From contig NZ_JBHYGL010000012.1 of the NCBI RefSeq assembly GCF_051859025.1, positions 390,851 to 454,850 on the forward strand: a stretch of 64,000 nt of DNA, given 5' to 3'. The translations under genes were made by a program, and so were the position numbers. The notes below the pieces were generated by a model. The model was not told where the DNA came from. It did not search any database and worked only from the letters and a program-made list of their open reading frames with translations. Source of the DNA: Falsiroseomonas sp051859025. Its GTDB lineage: Bacteria; Pseudomonadota; Alphaproteobacteria; Acetobacterales; Acetobacteraceae. Numbering within the stretch: the first letter of the stretch is position 1; each line of letters starts with the position of its first letter. Positions 59,073 to 64,000 of the stretch are shown one piece after another.

Positions 59073-59665
59073 TCGAACGCAGCGAGGACCGGGACAGCGC
59101 GCTCCGCGCCACCCTGCCGCATGTCCCCACCCTCGGCTGGACCCGCGCGGCACTCGCCGCCGGCCTGGCCGATCTCGGCCGCGACGCCCTGGAACAGGAC
59201 TGGCTCTTCCCCCGCGGCCCGGTGGAGGCGATCGAAGCCTGGTGCGACCTGGCGGACCGGGACATGGAAGCGGCCGCGACGGCGGAGGACCTCTCCGCGC
59301 TTCGCACCCCTGCCCGCATCCGCCGCGTCATCGTGATCCGGCTGGAACAGGCGGTTCCGCACCGGGAGGCGATTCGCCTGGCGCTCGGCCACCAGTCGCT
59401 GCCCTGGAACGTGCCTTCCGCCATGCGGACCGTGGCGCGCACGGCGGATGCGATGTGGGCCGCGGCCGGCGATACCTCCGCCGATTTCTCCTGGTACACC
59501 CGCCGCGCGACGCTGGCCGGCGTCTATGGCGCGACGCTCGCCTTCTGGCTCCAGGACCAGGATGACGGCTTCCCGCGGACGCTCGCCTTCCTCGATCGCC
59601 GCCTGGCGGGCCTCGCGAAATTGCAACGGCCCAAGGCAGGTGCCGGGACGAAACGAGCCGCCTGA
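59069..59665 (+). CDS. COQ9-family ubiquinone biosynthesis protein
   Basis: COQ9 binds lipids and presents ubiquinone intermediates to hydroxylases. The 198-residue product has a TetR-like N-terminal half (HVPTLGWTRAALAAGLADLG) and the COQ9 domain: RIRRVIVIRLEQAVPHREAI, RTADAMWAAAGDTSADFSWY, TRRATLAGVYGATLAFWLQD and a C-terminal amphipathic helix (LAFLDRRLAGLAKLQ). The family is confined mainly to alphaproteobacteria and mitochondria. It is coupled to def by an ATGA overlap. Confidence 0.92.
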   Translation: MIERSEDRDSALRATLPHVPTLGWTRAALAAGLADLGRDALEQDWLFPRGPVEAIEAWCDLADRDMEAAATAEDLSALRTPARIRRVIVIRLEQAVPHREAIRLALGHQSLPWNVPSAMRTVARTADAMWAAAGDTSADFSWYTRRATLAGVYGATLAFWLQDQDDGFPRTLAFLDRRLAGLAKLQRPKAGAGTKRAA

Positions 59666-59704
59666 CCCCGCGTTGCCGCCCCGCAACCCAAGCGGAGGCG
59701 ACCC

Positions 59705-59785
59705 ATGCGCGGCATCCTGTTGTGGCTGATCGGCATCCCCATCCCGATCATCCTCCTGCTCTGGCTTTTCGGTGTCCTCGGATGA
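59705..59785 (+). CDS. 26-residue single-helix membrane protein
   Basis: A tiny frame encodes MRGILLWLIGIPIPIILLLW plus LFGVLG, one hydrophobic helix with a central PIP kink. GCGGAGG, a strong ribosome binding site, lies six bases upstream. Very short proteins with this hydrophobic IPIPI layout are found in many proteobacteria and are unannotated in most genomes. Function unknown. It lies 39 bases after the COQ9 gene. Confidence 0.7.
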   Translation: MRGILLWLIGIPIPIILLLWLFGVLG

Positions 59786-59951
59786 TGCTTCAACCGCGTG
59801 CAGCAGGCCCCGGATTGCGCTAGACTCTCCTTATTCCGGGGGTGCCGACGGGGCCGGGGGGTCCCGCCGCGCGCTCGGGTCGCGCAACGATGGTTGCGCC
59901 GCCCGGGCCAATGCGGCAGGCATGGCATCCTCATGGGGGAGTTCCCGCGCC

Positions 59952-60479
59952 ATGCGTCGCGCCACATTTGCCTACCGCCTTCTCGCCGGCGTCCTCGCCA
60001 CCGGCATCACCGGCCCCGCCCTTGCCCAGGCCTGCGTCCAGCCGCAGGAACGTTCGGCCTTCGAAATCCGCGCCCTGCAGAGCCAGCTCATGGTCACAGC
60101 CCTGACCTGCAGCCGTGACCAGGACTACAACGCCTTCGTGAACAAGTTCCGCCGCGAACTCGGCACCGCCTACACTTCCATCGAGGGCCATTTCCGCCGC
60201 ACCTCCTCCGGGAATTTCCAGCGCGCGCGCGACGGCTTCATCACCCAGCTCGCCAACGACCATTCGCAGGACGGCCTCCGCCAGGGCACCGCCTTCTGCC
60301 CGAACTCGGTCGCGCTGTTCCAGGTCGCCCTCGCGCAGTCGGACATGAACTCCCTCGCCACCCTGGCGTCGGATCGCAACATCCTGAACCCGATGATCGC
60401 CCCCGCCTGCCCGGAACGCGCCGCGCCCACGCGCAACCGCCCCGCGGCCAGCACCCGCGCGGCCGCCCAGGCGCGCTGA
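59952..60479 (+). CDS. Secreted hypothetical protein with Cys pairs
   Basis: The 175-residue product has a signal peptide (TFAYRLLAGVLATGITGPALAQ), a mostly helical mature part with cysteines at ACVQPQ, TCSRDQDYN, FCPNSV and PACPERA that may form two disulfides, and a basic Ala/Arg-rich C-terminus. No family is named with confidence. Blocks such as ALQSQLMVTALTCSRDQDYN are conserved-looking. It lies upstream of the ATP12 gene on the same strand. Confidence 0.7.
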   Translation: MRRATFAYRLLAGVLATGITGPALAQACVQPQERSAFEIRALQSQLMVTALTCSRDQDYNAFVNKFRRELGTAYTSIEGHFRRTSSGNFQRARDGFITQLANDHSQDGLRQGTAFCPNSVALFQVALAQSDMNSLATLASDRNILNPMIAPACPERAAPTRNRPAASTRAAAQAR

Positions 60480-60508
60480 GCCGCCAGGGCTGACGGCGAG
60501 GGCCGGGG

Positions 60509-61213
60509 ATGAAGCGCTTCTGGGACGACGCCCGCGCCCAAGCGGCGGAGGGTGGCTACGCCATCCTCCTCGACGGTAAGCCCGTGCGCCTGCCCTCCGG
60601 CGCCCGCCTCCGGGTCGCCACCGCGCCCCTGGCGGAGGCGATCGCCGGCGAATGGCGCGCCGCCGGCGGCACCAAGGGCGGGGAGATGCGCCCCGAACAG
60701 GTGCCGCTGACGCGCCTGGTCGGCACGGCGGAAGAACGCATCGCGCCCGACCCCGCCGCCACCGTCGCCGCCATCGCCCGCTACGGCGAAAGCGACCTTC
60801 TCTGCTACCGCGCCACCGAATCGAAGCTGGCTTCGCGCCAGGCGGAAGCCTGGGACCCCTGGCTGTCCTGGTCCGCCCGGGCGCTCGATGCGCCGCTCCG
60901 CGTCACCACCGGCATCATGCCCGTGCAGCAGACCGACCAGGCGCTGCGCGCTTTGGCCCGCGCGGTGGAACAGCACCCGCCCTTGGTGCTGGCCGCCCTC
61001 GGCGTCGCGGTGCCGGCGCTGGGCAGCCTGGTGCTCGGCCTCGCCATCGCCGGCGGCCACCTGGCGCCCGAGGAAGCCTACCGCCTGTCGACGCTGGACG
61101 AGGCGTTCCAGGAGGAGATCTGGGGCACGGACCCCGAATCGACCGCCCGCCGGGAATCCGCCGCGGCCGATGTCGCCATCGCAGCCCGCCTCGTCAGCCT
61201 GGCCCACGCGTGA
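60509..61213 (+). CDS. ATP12-family F1-ATPase assembly chaperone
   Basis: ATP12 binds free F1 alpha subunits during ATP synthase assembly. The 234-residue product shows the family start MKRFWDDARAQAAEGGYAIL, LDGKPVRLPSGARL, PLTRLVGTAEERI, the conserved ESDLLCYRATE and WDPWLSW, and the C-terminal LSTLDEAFQEEIWGTDPES. The acylphosphatase gene begins inside its stop (GTGA). Confidence 0.95.
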   Translation: MKRFWDDARAQAAEGGYAILLDGKPVRLPSGARLRVATAPLAEAIAGEWRAAGGTKGGEMRPEQVPLTRLVGTAEERIAPDPAATVAAIARYGESDLLCYRATESKLASRQAEAWDPWLSWSARALDAPLRVTTGIMPVQQTDQALRALARAVEQHPPLVLAALGVAVPALGSLVLGLAIAGGHLAPEEAYRLSTLDEAFQEEIWGTDPESTARRESAAADVAIAARLVSLAHA

Positions 61214-61485
61214 AGGCCCGGCTCCTCCGGATCGAGGGGCGGGTCCAGGGCGTCGGCTACCGTGACTGGGTGGTGAAGCAGGCGAACCGCCTTGGCCTGC
61301 AGGGCTGGGTCCGCAACCGCCCCGATGGCAGCGTCCAGGTCCTGGTGGCCGGGGAGGAAGGGGCCGTCCTCATGCTCCTCTCTGCCTGCCGCCGCGGCCC
61401 CATGCTGGCCCGCGTGGACCGGATCGACGAAAGCCTGGCCGAACCCCCCGGCCAGCCCGGCTTCCACCGCCTGCCGACGGGCTGA
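61210..61485 (+). CDS. acyP: Acylphosphatase
   Basis: The 91-residue product has the acylphosphatase signature RIEGRVQGVGYRDWVVKQAN, with the phosphate-binding Arg, and GWVRNRPDGSVQVLVAGEE with the catalytic Asn. It hydrolyses acyl phosphates. Translation begins at GTG, overlapping the ATP12 stop. Confidence 0.95.
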   Translation: MKARLLRIEGRVQGVGYRDWVVKQANRLGLQGWVRNRPDGSVQVLVAGEEGAVLMLLSACRRGPMLARVDRIDESLAEPPGQPGFHRLPTG

Positions 61486-61517
61486 CCAGGCGTTACCCTT
61501 CGGGATGTCGATAGTTC

Positions 61518-61546
61518 TTGTCCGGTTAACCATACTGTCCTATAGA
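61518..61546 (+). promoter_or_regulatory. Sigma-70-type promoter of the DEAD-box helicase
   Basis: TTGTCC (61518-61523), a 17-base spacer, and TATAGA (61541-61546). It is one of the best promoter matches in the window and would give a 5' leader of about 280 bases. Confidence 0.7.
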
Positions 61547-61552
61547 GCGACT

Positions 61553-61833
61553 CGTCGGCGGGCCTCGTCCCGCCGCGCCCCGGCCGCGTGAGCGGGCCTG
61601 GTGCCGCCACCCCCGGATCCAACCCGGCGGAGGGCAGGCGCTGAAGGAGGCCCGGACCGGGGCGCAGCACGCGGATGATCGCCGAAGGGGGGAACAACCC
61701 CCAGGGTTAAAACCCAAGGGCAACCGCGCCTCAGTGGACAACATCGGACCGGCCCCGGCACGCGGGTGGGTCCTTCTGCCACCCTCCCGCCCGGCACCGC
61801 GCCGCGCGGGATGACCGGATTTGATCACCCTTC
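61553..61833 (+). ncRNA. Long structured 5' leader of the DEAD-box helicase
   Basis: From the predicted transcript start to the ATG are about 280 bases without a gene. The stretch contains several potential stems, for example GGGGGG-AACAA-CCCCC and GGGTT-AAAA-CCC near 61687-61714, and GGTGGG-TCCTTCT-GCCACC near 61765. Cold-induced RNA helicase genes often have long regulatory leaders, so this may be a temperature- or feedback-responsive leader; no known riboswitch was recognised. Confidence 0.4.
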
Positions 61834-63282
61834 ATGACGACCTTCGCCGAACTCGGCCTCTCCCCCCGCCTCCTCCAGGCGCTCGAGGAAGAAGGCTACA
61901 CCACCCCCACCCCGATCCAGCGCGACGCCATCCCCCACGCCCTGAAGGGCCGGGATATCCTCGGCATCGCCCAGACCGGCACCGGCAAGACCGCCGCCTT
62001 CGGCCTGCCGCTGCTGCACCTGCTGGCCGAATCCAAGGGCCGCCCGCCCCGCGGCGGCTGCCGCGCGCTCATCCTCTCGCCGACGCGCGAACTGGCCAGC
62101 CAGATCGCCGACAGCCTGAAGGCCTATGGCCGCCACATGGGCCTGTCCGTCGCCGTCATCTTCGGCGGCGTGCCCCACGGCCCGCAGCGCCGCGCCCTGG
62201 CGCATGGCATCGACATCCTGGTGGCCACCCCCGGCCGCCTGCAGGACCACATGGATGAGGGCTCCGCGCGCCTCGACATGGTGAATGCCCTGGTGCTCGA
62301 TGAAGCTGACCAGATGCTGGACAAGGGCTTCTGGCCCGCCATCCGCCGCATCCTGCCGAAGCTCCCCCAGCCCCGGCACACCATGTTCTTCTCCGCCACC
62401 ATGCCGACGGAAGTCGCCAAGCTGGCCGGGGAGATTCTCCGGGATCCGATCCGCGTCGAGGTCGCCCCCGTCTCCTCTACGGCCGAGCGCGTGACCCAGC
62501 ACCTGGTCGTCATCGAACAGGGCCGCAAGCGCGCCAAGCTGGCCGAGTTGCTGCGCGGCGAAGGCGTGGGCCGCGCCCTGGTGTTCTCCCGCACCAAGCA
62601 CGGCGCCGACCGCATCGTGAAGAACCTGGAAGCCGACGGCATCAACGCCAACGCCATCCATGGCAACAAGAGCCAGGGCCAGCGCGAACGCGCTTTGGCC
62701 GACTTCAAGTCCGGCCGCGCGCCCGTGCTGGTCGCCACCGACATCGCCGCCCGCGGCATCGACGTGGACGGCGTGACGCACGTGATCCAGTACGACATGC
62801 CGGACACCCCCGAAGCCTATGTCCACCGCATCGGCCGCACCGCCCGCGCCGGCGCATCCGGCATCGCGGTGGCGATGTGCGCGCCCGACGAGCGCGAGAA
62901 GCTGTGGCAGGTGGAAAAACTGATCCGCATGCCCATCCCCGCGACCGATGAACGCCAGGACGTGTCCGTGCCCATGCACCGCACCCCCGGCCGCCCGGAC
63001 GCGATCAAGCCCGCAGCCGGCGCCAGCCGCGGCCGCAACGCCGGCGGCCGAGGCCGCTCCGGCGGTGGCGGCGGTGGTGGCGCCCAGCGCCAGCAGCCCC
63101 GCGGCGGCGAAAACCGCCCCCGCACGGACGCGAAGCCCGCCACGCCGCGCGGCGACGGCGGCAACGCCCCCGTCCGCCGCCCCGCCGCCGCAGCCGCCGC
63201 CACCCCGGCCACCAGCCGCGACCGCGCCTGGCGCGACGGCGACTTCCGCGACGCAGCACCCGCCTTCCTGCGCAAGCGCTGA
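61834..63282 (+). CDS. DEAD-box ATP-dependent RNA helicase (RhlE-like)
   Basis: The 482-residue product has all helicase motifs in order: Q motif (FAELGLSPRLLQAL...PTPIQ), motif I AQTGTGKT, Ia PTRELASQ, II VLDEADQMLD, III FFSATMP, then ALVFSRTKHGAD, VLVATDIAARGIDV and YVHRIGRTARAG. The C-terminal 100 residues are Gly/Arg/Pro-rich and probably disordered, as in RhlE proteins that act on ribosome assembly and cold adaptation. A strong promoter and a long leader precede it. Confidence 0.95.
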   Translation: MTTFAELGLSPRLLQALEEEGYTTPTPIQRDAIPHALKGRDILGIAQTGTGKTAAFGLPLLHLLAESKGRPPRGGCRALILSPTRELASQIADSLKAYGRHMGLSVAVIFGGVPHGPQRRALAHGIDILVATPGRLQDHMDEGSARLDMVNALVLDEADQMLDKGFWPAIRRILPKLPQPRHTMFFSATMPTEVAKLAGEILRDPIRVEVAPVSSTAERVTQHLVVIEQGRKRAKLAELLRGEGVGRALVFSRTKHGADRIVKNLEADGINANAIHGNKSQGQRERALADFKSGRAPVLVATDIAARGIDVDGVTHVIQYDMPDTPEAYVHRIGRTARAGASGIAVAMCAPDEREKLWQVEKLIRMPIPATDERQDVSVPMHRTPGRPDAIKPAAGASRGRNAGGRGRSGGGGGGGAQRQQPRGGENRPRTDAKPATPRGDGGNAPVRRPAAAAAATPATSRDRAWRDGDFRDAAPAFLRKR

Positions 63283-63289
63283 CGTTAAG

Positions 63290-63331
63290 CCCTCTCCCCC
63301 TGCTTGAGGGGGGAGAGGGTAGGGTGAGGGG
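63290..63331 (+). repeat. Palindromic GC-rich repeat, copy 4
   Basis: CCCTCTCCCCC-TGCTTGA-GGGGGGAGAGGG followed by TAGGGTGAGGGGG, starting eight bases after the helicase stop. Same family as copies 1 and 3. Confidence 0.85.
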
Positions 63332-63540
63332 GCTGTGCAACCCGTCCGCCCTTTGAATTCAACGCCTTGGGGGGGGGGGCGCCCTCCCCCCCACCCCCCC
63401 CCCCCCGGGGGGGCCCCCCCNNNNNNNNNNAAGGCGCCGCCTTCCCCAAACCCCATCCGCCAGGGGGGAGACCCCCCTGGACCATCATCGGTTTGGCGCG
63501 GGATGCCGAAGCGCCCAACTCGCGTCCGCGCTGCCTGGAA

Positions 63541-63577
63541 CCCTCCCCCGCGCTTGCGGGGGAGGGCAGGGTGGGGG
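63541..63577 (+). repeat. Palindromic GC-rich repeat, copy 5
   Basis: CCCTCCCCCGC-GCTT-GCGGGGGAGGG with tail CAGGGTGGGGG. The core is identical to copy 2 at 15478. Confidence 0.85.
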
Positions 63578-63614
63578 TAGTCCCGCCGCTGCACCCACAG
63601 CATCCAGGCACCCC

Positions 63615-63797
63615 ATGCGCGAAACCGTCCTGGCCAAAGGCGAAACCGCCACCCTCGTCATCGTCACCGCCAACGGCCAGACCGAGATCCTGGACGGCGA
63701 AGATGAGGTGATCGAATCCCACAAGGACGACCGCCACGAGGCCATCCTGGCGCGGTATCTCGCGCAGGGTTGGGAGATCGAGGAAGACGGGCCGTAG
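63615..63797 (+). CDS. Small acidic hypothetical protein
   Basis: The 60-residue product MRETVLAKGETATLVIVTAN continues into GQTEILDGEDEVIESHKDDR and HEAILARYLAQGWEIEEDG. It is acidic, soluble and looks like a compact two-strand plus helix domain; no family is recognised. Codon use has the strong third-position GC typical of the window, supporting a real gene. It has no close neighbour on the same strand. Confidence 0.65.
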   Translation: MRETVLAKGETATLVIVTANGQTEILDGEDEVIESHKDDRHEAILARYLAQGWEIEEDGP

Positions 63798-63823
63798 GGC
63801 CGAAAACCCCACCCGCCGCCGCG

Positions 63824-64000
63824 CTAGCCTCGCCGCCCGCGAGCGACCGGCGCAGGAAAAGGCGGTCGCAGCGTCCTGCGACCCTTCGTGATCGCCAGGC
63901 CCCGGATGGCGTTCAACGGCGTCAGGTCAGCGACCGGTGTGTCCGTCAGGTCGAGCGTTTGCAGGCTGGTGAGGCCGGAGAGCGGCGACACATCCGCGAC
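63824..64000 (-). CDS. Leucine-rich-repeat protein, C-terminal part
   Basis: The minus strand reads open from the window edge to TAG at 63824-63826, giving the last 58 residues of a longer protein. They contain about one and a half internalin-type 22-residue leucine-rich repeats: VSPLSGLTSLQTLDLTDTPV then ADLTPLNAIRGLAIT, followed by a basic, Pro/Arg-rich tail (KGRRTLRPPFPAPVARGRRG). Proteins of this type mediate protein binding; localisation cannot be told without the N-terminus. Confidence 0.8.
   Translation of the reverse strand, partial: VADVSPLSGLTSLQTLDLTDTPVADLTPLNAIRGLAITKGRRTLRPPFPAPVARGRRG

Larger units (their letters stand above)
63283..63614 (+). other. Repeat-rich intergenic stretch with sequence gap
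   Basis: No gene is seen. It holds palindromic repeat copies 4 and 5, runs of G and C on the left of a 10-base N gap (63421-63430), the partial stem AAGGC-GCC-GCCTT just after it, and CAGGGGGG-AGA-CCCCCCTG (63461-63479). The gap probably marks a hairpin that stopped sequencing. Confidence 0.8.

Overview
The window is a very GC-rich (visibly about 70%), densely packed alphaproteobacterial chromosome segment. Its gene content points to Acetobacteraceae, most like Roseomonas and relatives: four orphan TctC/Bug substrate-binding proteins, a GapR (DUF2312) protein, COQ9 and ATP12 homologues, a transhydrogenase with split alpha subunit, short 41-residue L36, and many ATGA/GTGA start-stop overlaps. 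No phage, insertion sequence, CRISPR array, tRNA or rRNA was found. One 10-base N gap lies at 63421-63430.

Layout. 1-3.7 kb: the end of the ribosomal protein operon (secY end, adk, rpsM, rpsK, rpoA, rplQ) closed by a good terminator. 3.7-8.5 kb: leftward genes for DUF4166, a DCC thiol-disulfide protein, an EamA exporter, two TctC proteins and a TauD-type dioxygenase. 8.6-17.5 kb: rightward rarA-crcB, a GH16 glycanase without signal peptide, an XRE regulator, rluC, AsmA, DUF533 and an acyl-CoA dehydrogenase-like protein without the usual catalytic Glu. 17.5-18.7 kb: a chain of overlapping hairpins, a possible Cys/His amidase and rpmJ. 19.3-26.2 kb: a glycolate oxidase operon in which an M81 metallopeptidase gene separates glcDE from glcF, followed by a TctC. 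26.2-30.8 kb: a second hairpin cluster, an enol-lactonase-like hydrolase, a TctC, a TPR protein and ada with a candidate Ada box.

30.8-37.5 kb holds what looks like a tartrate/glycerate pathway: tartrate dehydrogenase (ttuC) and a GntR regulator are divergent, with glycerate 2-kinase (ttuD type) and a pyruvate kinase nearby, so tartrate could be taken via glycerate to 2-phosphoglycerate and on to pyruvate. The pyruvate kinase is the most unusual gene seen: its frame begins with a Cro/YdaS-like helix-turn-helix, and its promoter carries two matching 15-bp CTTA-N7-TAAG dyads, one filling the -35/-10 spacer. OmpA and cupin genes lie between.

37.5-52.3 kb: DUF1244, gapR, a nitroreductase and a Cys-rich protein diverging from a Fur-like dyad, a flavin reductase with an atypical SDR, a fatty acyl-CoA ligase, two chemotaxis receptors, pepF and an ABC1 kinase. 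52.4-58.3 kb: pnt operon, two tandem BLUF photoreceptors, a class III aminotransferase and rpsU. 58.5-64 kb: def-COQ9, a 26-residue membrane protein, ATP12-acylphosphatase, a DEAD-box helicase behind a strong promoter and long leader, a repeat-rich gap region, a small acidic protein and the C-terminus of a leucine-rich-repeat protein on the minus strand.
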